The notes beneath the pieces are model-generated. The model made no database searches, had not been told where the DNA came from, and worked only from the letters and a program-made list of their open reading frames with translations. A stretch of DNA of 64,000 bases from Triatoma infestans (lineage: Eukaryota > Arthropoda > Insecta > Hemiptera > Reduviidae). Position numbers and translations under genes: made by a program. The stretch covers positions 1 to 64,000 of the forward strand of contig JAAEAF010006647.1 of the NCBI GenBank assembly GCA_011037195.1, read 5' to 3'. Numbering within the stretch: the stretch's first letter is position 1; each line of letters opens with the position of its first letter. Shown one piece after another: positions 1-10,849 of the stretch.

Positions 1-153
1 TTTTATAAATTCATGTTAACTTCCAAAAATGTCTAAACTAACTTCCGCCCTCTTCAAGACATCTACTACATACCTCAGGAATCACAATAAACGATTCCAC
101 TACATCTGGTGGCAGCGGTGGGATTCGATCATCCGACAAACGATTCCACTACA
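1..153 (+). mobile_element. LTR2 element 3-prime part: LTR end, tRNA-Leu PBS, second LTR end
   Basis: Positions 1-104 match the last 100 or so bases of the LTR seen complete at 37945-38580 and end in CCACTACA. They are followed by TC and then TGGTGGCAGCGGTGGGATTC, which is complementary to the 3-prime end (with CCA) of eukaryotic tRNA-Leu of the AAG/UAG type and so reads as a minus-strand primer-binding site. Only about 10 bases later a second LTR terminus (AAACGATTCCACTACA, 138-153) closes the element. The same compressed arrangement occurs at 37896-38580, so it is not a chance deletion unique to this locus. The 5-prime part lies outside the window. Confidence 0.75.
107..128 (+). promoter_or_regulatory. 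Primer-binding site, tRNA-Leu type
   Basis: It begins with TGGTGGCAGCGG two bases after the LTR end, as expected for a PBS that pairs with the CCA-tailed 3-prime end of tRNA-Leu. The same motif stands beside the LTR in the minus-strand copy at 37924-37942. Confidence 0.75.
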
Positions 154-292
154 CTAGGAGCTCTACAACTCAGTGTTGTCTGCAGCTAGAGAACACTGCT
201 TGGAGTTCGGCAGTGCACTGAGAAGGCTCCGCGGGGCACAACAGATCTTTCAGGTTGCATTGCTAATCCCCTACAACAATCTACAATCTACC
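154..292 (+). repeat. SINE-A tail fragment
   Basis: This stretch (ACTCAGTGTTGTCTGCAGCT, then CACTGCTTGGAG, then AGATCTTTCAGG, ending CTACAACAATCTACAATC) matches the 3-prime domain of the tRNA-headed SINEs at 45355-45785 and 20195-20668. The tRNA-like head is absent. It abuts the LTR2 terminus at 153. Confidence 0.7.
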
Positions 293-917
293 TGCCAAGC
301 TTAGTAGGTTAGGTACTTATCTCCCATTCTACCATCGAATTTATGTTAGGACAAACATATAAAATTTGAGTATAAGAAAATTTGTCTATTATATGTTCAC
401 ACCAGATTTTTTTATATAGTTTAGGCATAAAAAGCTGAGACTCCGCATATCAATTTGACTAGTCTTTATTTCGTGATTAATACAAATAAAGTTTATAAAA
501 GAACTTTAAACGTTTCAGGTGAGTGATCTGAAATCCTGAAATACATGGGTGATTTATTGAGAACCAAATTTTTGCATTATTTATTTAAATTATTCATTAA
601 AACGATTATTCTATGCGAGCGGATTCTTAAACTAAAGTAAAAAAAAAAAACAACAACACAGAACCAGCAGTTTTAATAATTAAAACTGATTATGATACAT
701 GACTTACAATTTGAACAAAAGATTCATATTGACGGTATGTTGTGTTGACTAAAAGCTAGAAAATTTGGTAGTCTTATTTTTGAATTTCATACATCTGGCA
801 ACTTTTAAAGACGAACATACATGGCGGGCGTCGACAAAAAGTAAACATAATTTAGACAATAATAATAAATACCTAACGGCACTAATTTAACAACACTATA
901 CATTCCACAGAAAAAAA
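293..917. other. AT-rich spacer, nothing recognised
   Basis: The sequence is AT-rich with A homopolymers. No domain, RNA gene or repeat shared with the rest of the window was recognised. Confidence 0.5.
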
Positions 918-1931
918 ATCTGGTGTGAAACACTCACACAACTTTCTCTTACTCCAGTTCTCAAAATTATAATTGACAAATTTTATAGTTAGTGTAGCAA
1001 ATTTAATGAAATTCGTGGAAAACTGAAAGAAAAAAAAACTGTTCAGTAAAAGCGCACTTCCGGTTTACTAATTTTCTTGAAACTCGGAATTTTGGCCATC
1101 TATTTATTACTAATTAATTTTGTTTGGATGATAGGAATTGTATAATCAACTATGATAGCATTTTAAAGAAAAACATAACCCCCACCCCTCCTCTAAAAGT
1201 GCCCGTAAATGAATTTTTTACCAGAGAAATGTTTTGAATGGCACTTGTACATCTTTGTACGTGTAGTTTATATAGGTAGTTTCAAGAAAATCGTCGGAAC
1301 CATTTTTGAGAAACTCGCGAAAAAGTGAAAAATTCATTTAGTAAAGTGGTAAAATAAATACACTTCCGGTCATCTGTTTTTTTTTTTTCAAACTCGCAAT
1401 TTCAACAATATATTTAATTCTAATTAACACTATTTAGTTGATAGAATTGTCTAAAAAATTGAAATAGCACTTTAGAGGAAGCCGTAATCCCACCTCTGCC
1501 CCAAAAATACTCTTAAATGAATTTTTCCAGAGAAATGTTTCAAATAAAAGTTTTAGCTCTTTGTATGTTAGTTGATGTAACATGTTTCAAGAAAATCGTT
1601 GAAGCCATTTTTGAGAAAATCGCAAAAAAAGTATAAAAAAAAAAACAACTAGTAAGATGGTACTTCCGGTTGAGGAATTTTAACAGATAACTGTCAGATC
1701 CCATGGTGATACCTAGACGGTAAGTTTCAACTTTCTACGGTTTTTCGTTTTTGAGTTACACTGTTCCACATACATACATACACACAGACAGAGACACACA
1801 CACTCAGACCATTCTCTAAAAACCACTTTTTTGAACTCAGGGGACCTCCAAACGGATACTTCCGTGAAAACTCGATATCGAAAATTTGACACGATTACAA
1901 TACTTCCTCTTACTACTAGTAAGAGGAAGTA
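918..1931 (+). repeat. ETS-repeat copy A (full length)
   Basis: A complete non-coding repeat of about 1 kb. The left terminus is TCTGGTGTGAAACACTCACA followed by ACTTTCTCTTACTCC. The right end is the palindrome ACTTCCTCTTACT-ACT-AGTAAGAGGAAGT. Inside are two tandem units of about 300 bp, each opened by CACTTCCGGT (1055, 1361), with a further ACTTCCGGT at 1662. Each unit carries the same ordered landmarks: a C-rich CCCCACCCC tract, an AGAGAAATGTTT segment and an ATCGT-GGAGCCATTTTTGAGA segment. A (CA)n tract lies near the right end. No reading frame is conserved among copies. It is most likely a non-autonomous transposon; the class is unproven. Confidence 0.75.
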
Positions 1932-2605
1932 ATATATATGGAATATAGCAAGCAATTTATCAAAAAACACTTACGAGTAAAAAAAAACAAAAAAAAACCA
2001 ACAAATGACTAATAGAAATATAAAAATTTGTCAACCAACTGATTTGATTAATAATGAAGGAAACATTTAAAAAGCGTTTACCTTAATTTATCACTTTCAC
2101 ACACTGCTCTGACTACGGACATTTTTATTTATTCACATTTGTTTAACAAAAATAAAATAAAACAAAAGATAAGTATAAATATAATAAAAAAGTAAAAAAG
2201 GATATTATGATATTTTTAATGTAGGTAGTATTAGTTTAAACAAAACGGGGTTGGGCATGTTATCTTTCTTTTTAATTTTTTTTTTTTTTTTTAAATATTT
2301 TATATAATACAGATGCCGGAATAATAATCGGGAACATTTTGAAAAATTAGATCATTCTCTTTATAAAATAGCTTTGATTTTTTACTAGATATTAAGAAAA
2401 TTATTTATATATATACAACTGTATAAGCAATAATATTTAAAAATGAACAAGTGATATCAATTTGAATAATATGGTCATTAATTTTGAAATATACGCCATA
2501 TGTTTTTGTTCACTTTTATATTTGCTTTTATTTCTTAGCACTTTTAAATTTTATTTTGTTTTTATAAATTTATAAATCCTTATAAATTCATAAATTCATT
2601 GAACA
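1932..2605. other. AT-rich spacer, nothing recognised
   Basis: Very AT-rich, with long T and A runs. I see no gene or repeat family. Confidence 0.5.
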
Positions 2606-3438
2606 GGCATTAAGAGACTGGAAGAGGAAGTGTCATAGAATGGGCATAAAAATAAATGAAGATAGTTTGCCTGTACAACCTACAGTTCGCGGATGACCAA
2701 ATTGTGATCGCATTAGATCCAGAGGATCTCAGTTTCATGATGCGTAAATTGGACGAAACTTATTCCGCCTGGGGTCTAGAAGTCAACAAAGTCAAAACAA
2801 AATACATGGCCTTTAACAGTGGGGAGTACGTCCTTCCTATTAAAGAGGACTGGAATTTAGTGCGCAGTTCAATGTGTAAGTATCTCGGCGTATTAATTTC
2901 TCAAGAAGGTTTTCTAACAAGAACATCCAAATGAGAATAAATCAAGGAAGAAAGGTACTAAGCATATTGAACTCTGTACTATGGAATAAAAATCTTAGCC
3001 TGTCTACTAAAAGAAAGATTTATAACTCTTTTCTTTGGGGTGCAACCCTTTATGCTTTTGAAACTTGGACAATAAAAAAACAAATGGCTCGGAAGCTCTT
3101 AGCCCTAGAAATGGATTTTTGGAAGAGAAGTTGCGGTGTTTCGCGTTTGCAGCGAATTCCGAATGTCCAAATAAGGGATCGCGTACAAGCAGAAAAAAAT
3201 CTATTGTTTTCAATCGAAACAAGAAGATTGGTTCTGGTACGGTCATGTAAAGAGAATGGGTAATGAGCGATGGCCGAGGAAAATGTTTGAATACAAGCTA
3301 AGTGGACGAAGAAAGCGAGGAAGGCCCAACAGAGGTAGATGGAGGACTTACAGGAAGGAATGGCGACACGGGGGCTCCGTGAGTGATTGGAGTGATAGGA
3401 GTTGTTGGAAGGAAGGAATTTTGGGTTCCACCATATGA
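2606..3438 (+). pseudogene. LINE reverse transcriptase fragment, C-terminal half
   Basis: The translation carries the RT active-site motif FADD (LQFADDQIVIA, near 2680), then KTKYMAF, KYLGVLIS, a LYAFETWTI segment, and a C-terminal WYGHVKRMGNERWP segment. This is the order found in insect endonuclease-RT LINE polymerases after the palm domain. FADD replaces the usual YADD and keeps both catalytic aspartates. The fragment lies in at least four frame segments: shifts occur near 2675, 2930 and 3230. It is 5-prime truncated, starting at an ALRDWKRKCHRMG segment. The N-terminal RT and the endonuclease are missing, so it is dead. A short inverted repeat (GACCTA-T-TAGGTC inside CCACC/GGTGG) follows at 3428-3460. 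Clade not assigned. Confidence 0.85.
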
Positions 3439-3702
3439 CCTATTAGGTCGTCAAAGGTGGGGAAAAAAATAAATCCTATACAACGAGAGATAGAATGGGG
3501 TTTGTGACTGAGTAGAAGAAAAAGATGAATTTCTAAAAAATACTTTATGATTCATCTGTTCGATGAAGGAAAAGTTGGAAATATTGTCCGAAAGAATAAT
3601 CCAAATTCTTAGGTCGTAGATATCGTAGAATCGTATGGCTGTTGATTTGTGATCTTATCTCGTTGTCTTTTCTGAATTTTTAAATAATATAATTTGAAAA
3701 AA
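3439..3702. other. AT-rich spacer
   Basis: Short AT-rich gap between the LINE fragment and the SINE. Nothing recognised apart from the inverted repeat that ends the LINE fragment. Confidence 0.4.
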
Positions 3703-3950
3703 ACCTATGGCACAACAGCCTATGAAGGGCCAAGGCTTACAGACGGCGATTTGAATAGAGGGGCGTGAGGTAAGCAAGCCGCAGTTTCCACGCCGTTTAG
3801 TCCCAGCCTTCGCTACCTAGGGCGCTACTAATTGTAGCTTCCCACTTTTTTTCACGATGCTGGGTCAAACCAACTTTGCCCTCACGGGAATCGAACCCTG
3901 AATTCTCGCACGAAAGGCGAGTGCGCTAGCCAGTAGACCAATGCGTGAAG
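3703..3950 (-). repeat. tRNA-derived SINE (SINE-B)
   Basis: On the minus strand the head has an A-box-like GGTCTACTGGCTAGCGCACT, a well-formed anticodon-like hairpin (CTCGC, loop CTTTCGT, GCGAG) and a B box (GGGTTCGATTCCC). It is followed by about 150 bp of non-tRNA body ending in CTTCATAGGCTGTTGTGCCA. The hairpin loop would carry a TTC anticodon. The body and the missing acceptor pairing make this a pol III SINE and not a tRNA gene. It is unrelated in its tail to the SINE-A copies. Confidence 0.7.
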
Positions 3951-4317
3951 ACATATAATTTGAAACATACAAATTTTCTTTCCAAAAAAAAGCAAATAAT
4001 TCGCTCTTACTGCCTTAAAATCAGGGAAAGCCTCACCGCCTCCCCCACATAAAAAAGCATTACAATGACAAGTTTATTGAAACTGATCATTTTACAGCTT
4101 TCATATAATTTTCTTAAAATCATATTTTTCTTGGGGATAAAAAAGTGAAAGATTTTTTAAGCAAGGTTGGAATACGGATCAATGATTGTGGAGTACTGAA
4201 CTTCTGGTTATAAATAAGTTTGATGTTGATAAATAAACTTTAAAAAAATATTTGCACTTATCGAATCAAAATATTTATAATCAGAAGTTCATTATTATTC
4301 CGTAATCATTGCCTCCA
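3951..4317. other. AT-rich spacer
   Basis: Nothing recognised. There is a weak inverted similarity between the segments around 4170-4200 and 4270-4310 (both contain a GTTCA/TGAAC and ATCA-type core), which I could not score. Confidence 0.35.
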
Positions 4318-5210
4318 TTTACTTACTTACTTACTAAGTCGCGCTACAGCCCGGGATGGACCTTGGCTTCCTGAACAATCGCATTCCATTGTTCCCTATT
4401 GCTCGCCTTTCCTTTCCAGTTCCTAACTCCCAGGGCGTTCAAGTCTCTTTTCACATCCTGTAACCATCTTTTCCTAGATCTGTTTCCCTTTCTTCTCGTA
4501 CCATATATTGTGCTGAATGATACTGTAACTTTTTTTTTAAACTAGCTACTGCAACTAGTTGCTAAGTGGGTTCGGTTTAGATAACACCAATTTATTGTTC
4601 AACACAATAAACTACAAATAAAACACTTAAATATTCTGTATAAACCAACAAAAGCTCTCTCGCTTTCTTCTTAAAAGTTCTTTTACTCCCTTTTAACAAG
4701 CGCGCACTCCATTTTGTAACAAGACACTCTCACTCGAACTGTCCTTCTCCTATTGATACCACTGGAAAAGGTACTGGAAGTTTCTCGAATATCTGGAGGC
4801 CGCTGTAGAATAATCCAGAAGCGCCTCGCTAGCGCTTCCCAGCGGCCACGAGTAGAACTTGAGATGTCTGCTTCTTCCCCTAGATGGCACTAGTGGGTGC
4901 GTTACAATACTTTATGCGGCATTCTGTCGCTGTCCATCCTGGTCACATTGCGTAGTCATTCTACCCGCTTCTCCCTTATAAAGCGCACTATATCGTAGCT
5001 ACCATATAGCTCGTATAACTCACAATTTTGCCAATATCTCCATACATCTTACTCGCACACAGCCCCAAATATTCTTCTCAATATTTTCCTTTCGAATATT
5101 TTCAACATGTTGATTGTATTGACACAAAGGGTCCATGATTCCGCTGTGTAAATCACAATATGCTTTATTAATGTTTTGTACAGCTTATTGCATCCATTTA
5201 TATTTAAATA
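4318..5210 (-). pseudogene. LINE 3-prime end with RT C-terminus, split by solo LTR
   Basis: Reading the minus strand, the protein passes through a LIKHIVIYTAESWTL segment, ERKILRRIFGAVCE and FIREKR. After the inserted LTR (4524-4906) it continues with KRWLQDVKRDLNALGVRNW and ends EAKVHPGL followed by a TAG stop (codon at 4344-4346). These are the hallmarks of the extreme C-terminus of insect endonuclease-RT LINEs. The 3-prime end is an AAGT tetranucleotide tail (4321-4336 on the plus strand). In-frame stops are present and the 5-prime part is missing, so it is a dead truncated copy. Confidence 0.8.
4524..4906 (-). mobile_element. Solo LTR, family LTR1, copy 1
   Basis: The block starts TGTAAC and ends GTTACA and is flanked by the 4-bp direct repeat ATAC (4520-4523 and 4907-4910). 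It shares its whole length with 22329-22722 and, inverted, with 50755-51152, including the GCGCTTCCCAGCGGCCAC and CACCAATTTATTGTT landmarks. A 4-bp duplication and TG..CA ends fit a Gypsy-type LTR retrotransposon reduced to one LTR. It sits inside the LINE 3-prime end, so it is the younger insertion. Confidence 0.85.
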
Positions 5211-5429
5211 ACTCAATTGTATTTCTGTTAATATTTTTTGAGGCTGATCATGATGATATTAAAAGATGCAAACGACCCCTAGCATAAATAAATAATCTAC
5301 AAAAGTACGAGGAATTATTGTTCGTTCACGAATCCAACCTGGTAGAATTCAAGATTACCTTCTCACTAATCAAAATTTCAAAATATAAAAGATTTTTCTT
5401 TAGAAGTATTAAAACAATATTACGATTAG

Positions 5430-5890
5430 ATTAGATTCTATGGGGGGGGGGGAGATTGGCTCTTCAGCCTGCGCCACCGCGACCCCCATGGGTATATTGT
5501 GGCACCCCCTAAGTTGGAGACCCTACCCCAGTCCTATCCTTTGTCGAACTGAGGAGTCTGGGGAGGCTCCCAGGAGGTCAATTTAGAGCACTTGCCATCA
5601 GAGCACCCTCTCGAGCCCGCCTGGCTTAATAGACTTAATAGACCCGAGAGGAGCCCCTGGCTGAGGCTTGCAGGCACCAGCTTTTCTTCTCCAAAGAAAG
5701 CGAGTAGTTTTGAATAAACGTTTTCGCCTGCCTCTGGCCTGGGATTTTAGCCCACCATTACCTTGAACGGTCGTGCATCCATGCCCTGATGGATGCACTC
5801 CTAAAGCACCTTGGGACAGCACAGAAGGGAGGGCCGATGGAACCCTCCCGGGCCAAACGAAGGTCGAATAAAATGATTTTAGCGCAGATC
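5430..5890. repeat. GC-rich block after a G-run, unassigned
   Basis: A GC-rich island in AT-rich spacer, opening with ATTCTATGGGGGGGGGG. A similar polyG/polyC next to ATTCTAT lies in the R1-like LINE 3-prime UTR at 20028-20045. It could be an untranslated or 5-prime portion of such a LINE on the minus strand. I see no domain in any frame, and the open frames here look incidental. Confidence 0.4.
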
Positions 5891-6510
5891 CATATGTGCG
5901 TGTGTGTGTTGCGTGTGAAGAGAGAAACAAAATATCTGAAAAACGAAAAGTAGGAGGAAAATCGAAAGTTGGTATTATTCCGTTTATTATCACGAAAACG
6001 ATTTATGGTAGTCAACGATCAAGTGGTAGTAAATTTAAATTACACAATCTTTGTTGGTTTACACAGAGTAACGCTCCACACAATTCCGCTCGTTATATAA
6101 ATATAACCCTTACCACTTTTTTTGTATGTCCAGCCCAACTAAATTTTAAAGAGAATTTGTTAATGAATTTCTATTAATTGTCGTGTGAGTGAATCACACC
6201 GTTTTTTCGTTTTTGTTTTTGTTTTTTTGTGTTTTTTTAATTAATAATTCAGTATTATAAGAAATATTGTCTTTGATCCAACTGTTTTTTTTTTGTTACG
6301 TCGTTTCAAAATGTAAAGGAAGTATTTATTATCATGGAGAGACGTGATTACATAATAATCATTGTAACATCATTTAGAAAGTACATGACAAACATGACAC
6401 GATTGTAAGTTGTTCAATATTAAGACAATGATTTATATGAATATTAAAAAAAAAAGGGAAACTATTGGAAAGTGATATCTTGTGTTTAATAAAATTAATA
6501 AATTACAAAA
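5891..6510. other. Spacer, nothing recognised
   Basis: Low-complexity AT-rich sequence with T and A homopolymers. No coding or RNA feature recognised. Confidence 0.45.
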
Positions 6511-8554
6511 AGTCTGATGTGATACACTCACATAACTTCTCTTCCTCCAAATTTCAAAATTGTGATTGATAAATTTTATAGTTAATACACTAAATTTAAT
6601 GAAATTCGTAAGGTGTTATTATGGAAGAAATAGCAAAAATTGGAAAAAATTGTTGAGGACAAGCGCACTTCCGGTTTACTAATTTTATCGAAGCTCAGAT
6701 TTTTGGCCATCTCTTTATTTCTAACTATGAAGACGACATTGAGGAGGCCTTCTAGTTAAAACTTAAAACCGGGAGATGATGGAATTCCCGCGGAGTTGTT
6801 CAAGAATGGAAGCAGCAACCTCATCAAAGTTTTGCGAGATTTAATTCTTACGAACTGGGTTGAGGAGGATCTACCAAGCCGATGGAATAGAGGCATAATA
6901 TGCCCGTTATACAAGAGAGGAGACCAAATGGAATGCCAAAACTATAGAGGAATCACACTACTCTCATGCGCATATAATATACTTTGTAATATCATTTATA
7001 AGAAGCTCCTTCCATACGTGGAAACAGAAATTGGGCCATATCAGTGTGGTTCCGCCAGGGAAAATCAACGGTGGACCAGATATTCACCTTGCGCCAAATC
7101 TTCGAAAAAGCTAGAGAATATAAAGTGCAGACTCACCATTTATTCATAGATTTTGAAACTGCGAATGACAGTGTAAATCGAAGGGAGCTATATAACGCTA
7201 TGTTAGAAATGAAAATCCCCAAAAAGTTAGTTAGAATGGTTGCACTAACCATGGCAGACGTCCAATGCGCTGTCAGAATTCAAGGCGACCTCTCAGAAAT
7301 ATTTCCTATGAAGAATGGAAGGGAGATACACTAGCATGTCTACTTTTTAACGTAGCTCTTGAAAAAGCGGTAAGAGATGCTGAAATCCAGACTACTGGCA
7401 CAATATTCAACAGACTGGTGCAAGTATTAGGTTACGCAGACGATATAGACATCACTGCTAGATCGCGTAGAGCACTGGAAGAAGCTTTCCTCAAACTAAA
7501 GTCGAAGATAACGATATATCGAAGGAAATTAAAAGACGGATCCTTCTCGCTAACAGATGCTACTTTGGCATACAGCGACACCTGAGGAGTAGTTCACATT
7601 CCTAGTTTAAGGAAAATCATTAAAGCCGTTTTAGAGAAAATACCAGGAAACTGAAAAATACATTTCAGTAAAAATGCCTTTACGTCACACGATTTTTTTT
7701 AAACTCGGAATTCAACAAATTATTTCATTCTATTAAATATATTAATAGTTACTAATAATATTATTAGATGAGAGAATTGTATAATCAAACTATGATAGCA
7801 CTTTGAGAGAAAAACATAACCCCACTCCTCCCATAAAAGTGCCCTTAAGTAAACTTTTCCAGAGAAATGTTTTAAATAAAAGTTGTAGATCTTTGAATGT
7901 GTATTTATATGGATTGAATGTGGTTACGCAGACGAAAAGTTTCAAGAAAATTGTCGGAGCCATTTTTGAGAAAATTATTTAGTAAAGTAGTCAAGTAAAC
8001 GCACTTCCGGTCATCCAATTTTGTTCCAAAATCAGAATTTCTACAAAATATTTAATTCTAATTAACATTATTTAGATGACAGAATTGTATAATAAACTGA
8101 AATAGCACTTTAGAGGAAACCGTAATCCCCCCTCCCCCAAAAGTGCCCTTAAATGCATTTTCCCGGAAAAATGTTTCAAATAAAAGTTGTAGCTTTTTGG
8201 ATGTGTAGTTGATGTCCCAAGTTTGAAGAAAATTGTTGGATCCATTTTTGAAAAAATCACAATAAAATTATTTAAAAAAAACTTGTAAAATTGTTCAACC
8301 GGTTGATGAGTTTTGACAGATAACCTACTGTCGGATCCTATGGTGATACCTAAACGGAATATCAAGTTTGAACTTTCTACGGTTTTTTGTTTTTGAGCTT
8401 TGCTGTTCACATACATACACACACAATTTTCTAAAAAAAAAAACACTTTTTTGGACTCAGGGGACCTCAAAACATTTATTTCCGGTGAAAACTCGATATC
8501 GAAAATTTGACATGTTCACGATAATTATTCCTCTTACTAGGAGTAAGAGAAAGT
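6511..8554 (+). repeat. ETS-repeat copy B, interrupted by a LINE fragment
   Basis: The left end is AGTCTGATGTGATACACTCA; the right end is CTCTTACTAGGAGTAAGAGAAAGT. CACTTCCGGT motifs lie at 6666 and 8002; the third site is mutated to CAACCGGTTG near 8297. The LINE fragment 6727-7585 splits the first unit and appears to replace part of it, since the unit resumes at its CTAGTTTAAGGAAAATCATT segment and not where it broke off. A short CA run sits at about 8405-8424. Confidence 0.7.
6727..7585 (+). pseudogene. LINE reverse transcriptase fragment, N-terminal half to YADD
   Basis: The translation contains, in order, KPGDDGIPAELFKNG, a segment ending RGIICPLYKRGD, NYRGITLLS, GKSTVDQIFTLRQIFEKA, LFIDFETANDSV (first catalytic Asp), DTLACLLFNVALEKA and GYADDIDITARS (YADD). 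These are canonical non-LTR RT blocks. Frameshifts near 7050 and 7320 and an early stop near 6753 break it. It ends shortly after YADD, so it complements the C-terminal type seen at 2606-3438 but is a separate copy. It lies inside ETS-repeat copy B. Confidence 0.88.
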
Positions 8555-10849
8555 AAAAAAGAATGCGAATATTACCTATAGATATGGTGTAAGCTGGAAT
8601 CCTGTGTGAACATCTTTTCAAATTCAAAAGCGCCTTTTTTCTCTAATAAATTACTAATTAATCTGAAATCTTTCCATTATGGCATTTATTAACAATATTT
8701 CATCTCTTGCCACTAAAGTTTTTACATACAATTGTTGGAATGCTAAAGTCATACCACCCGCATATAGACAGTTTTATAACTTTTACTGAACAGCAAAACT
8801 GCCCATGTGTCTAACCGATTGTAATGTCTTATAGCAAACAATACCCCTAACTATATTTGGGGATCCATCAGACATCCCAATATCCCTGAGAAATGCAATA
8901 TTCCTTCCGTAAGAAATCGATTACCGGACGTGCTACTTTACAGAATAGTTTTTAGAGTTTTGTTTTCGGAATTTTCTCGAAAACGATTATAAAGATTTCC
9001 TTAAAGACTTCCAAGTTCAAATGAAAGAAAGTTTAAGTTATCGAAAATGTTCTCATTAATAAAGACGCTACTTCTTTAAACAGCAAATTTAATTCTCCAC
9101 TAATTGATTTCTAATTCATTATTTTAATTCTGTCTAATTTGTTGTTTCCAATTTTTTGCTCATTATATTGGATCAACATCACATTTCAACCCTTAAGAGA
9201 AATCCTATGTTGTCTTCTTGTTGTTAGCGATTGGAATTTATTCGTTAGGGGGGGCAGTGGAATAATAGGTGTTCACTTAATTTAAGCCCCAATACAATTG
9301 TCAATTATTTAAAAAAAAAAAAGGGACACAACGGAGTTTGAACCCATAATCCATCTTCAAAAAATTTACTGACCATTATCTAAGTATAAATTTAGCTAAG
9401 TTTCTTAGCCCTTATTGACGCGACCACTATAGTTAAAATGTCAAACTACTACCTTATACATTCTAGTTTATAATAATTTTTTTTTTTTTTATAACAACTA
9501 TTATTTAAGAATATTTTTCTATAGAGTATTAATTTTATCTAGTCCCCTACGAAAATTACCATTTTTTTCTTGTAATAGTTTGTGCCTTCTATGTTATGCA
9601 AGAAGAAGAAGAAGAGGAAGAGGAAAACTAGAATAAAGTAATAACAGTATTTAATAAAGAATTATACAAGTGTATCTGAGAATTAAATAATAAATAATTA
9701 GAAAATATAGTTATTAAGTTGACAAGTTGTTAAGTATAATTAACTGGACGCTTATATTAACAATCAAGGTATCGTAAGAATGGGAAGATTTGTTTACTAC
9801 ATTTTATATATATATACGTCGAGAAAGGCTGAGAGAGGGAGAGAGCGACAGATTCTTTTATGGTTGTTTGTATGTGTGTGTGTGTATATATATACATGTA
9901 TGACATTCAGAATGTTGGTGGGGTTTATGCTAATAAAGCTTAAAGAAAAAGACTTAGGACAGTGTTTGTTACAGCAGCAGCAAAGGACTTTACTACATTC
10001 CTTAAGGATCACCACATAAACAACCCAGAACTTCCATCTAAATATACTAAATTTGAATTAGTCCTCTTCCACACAAAAAAAAAAATGACGAAGAAAAAAA
10101 AAGAAAACGATTAGAAATAAACTCTACTATCATATGGGCCGTCCTTAACCGCTTGAATAAACATTGTTTAGGATTCTTTTATCCAAAGTATCTTATTGGC
10201 TAACGAGGGGCAAAAGCCTGTCAGTAGATGGATAAATAAAACTAATAAAAAAAAGTATTCGCTTTTTATAAATACATTATGAATCCAAACATATTTCATA
10301 TTTATATCTTGGCTATAGTTTATCATTTTTTTATTTTATTTTTTATTATTATTATTTTTTTTGAAGTTACAGTTTGAATAAAAAATACCATGTACTAACC
10401 CACCACCAGTAATAAACATTCTTAGATAGAAGAATATTTCTATAAATCATTAAATCAATGTATATGCTCCAATTAAAATTTATATATAAGTTTAGAGAAA
10501 TTTCTCTTCTGCCTGAGGCCCCCATTTTGTATTTTTTTTTTTTTAAAAATCCGTTGAATAATTCCAGTATAACTACTTTCCCATGACAGTAAAGTAATTA
10601 ATACCCCCCCTCCCCCTAAAAAAATCAAATGTAAAATAATCACACGATTTTCTCCAATAATTGTTTGCTGTTATTATAATTTTATTAAAAATTATAAATA
10701 TTCTTTAAATTCAACCAGATAGTAGAAGCGATTATATTGTAGTCCAGAAGAGTGCGTCGTCTTTAAAAAATTGCACAGAACTATCTAAAAAGCATTTAAA
10801 TTGAAAAAATATTATACATAAAAATAATAGATGCAGTTAGCATTTGGGG
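8555..10849. other. Gene-free AT-rich stretch
   Basis: I see no supported gene in 2.3 kb. It holds a purine-rich AAGAAGAAG run (9602-9625), a GT/TA microsatellite (about 9868-9895) and several homopolymers. A box-B-like GGGTTCAAACTCC occurs on the minus strand at about 9330-9345, but no convincing tRNA fold surrounds it. Confidence 0.5.

Noticed and set aside
5598..5993. Minus-strand open frame of 131 codons in the GC-rich block
   Set aside because: No domain; several overlapping frames are open by composition. Listed only as a GC-rich block.
9325..9440. Possible tRNA on the minus strand (GGGTTCAAACTCC)
   Set aside because: Only a B-box-like motif; no cloverleaf can be drawn around it.
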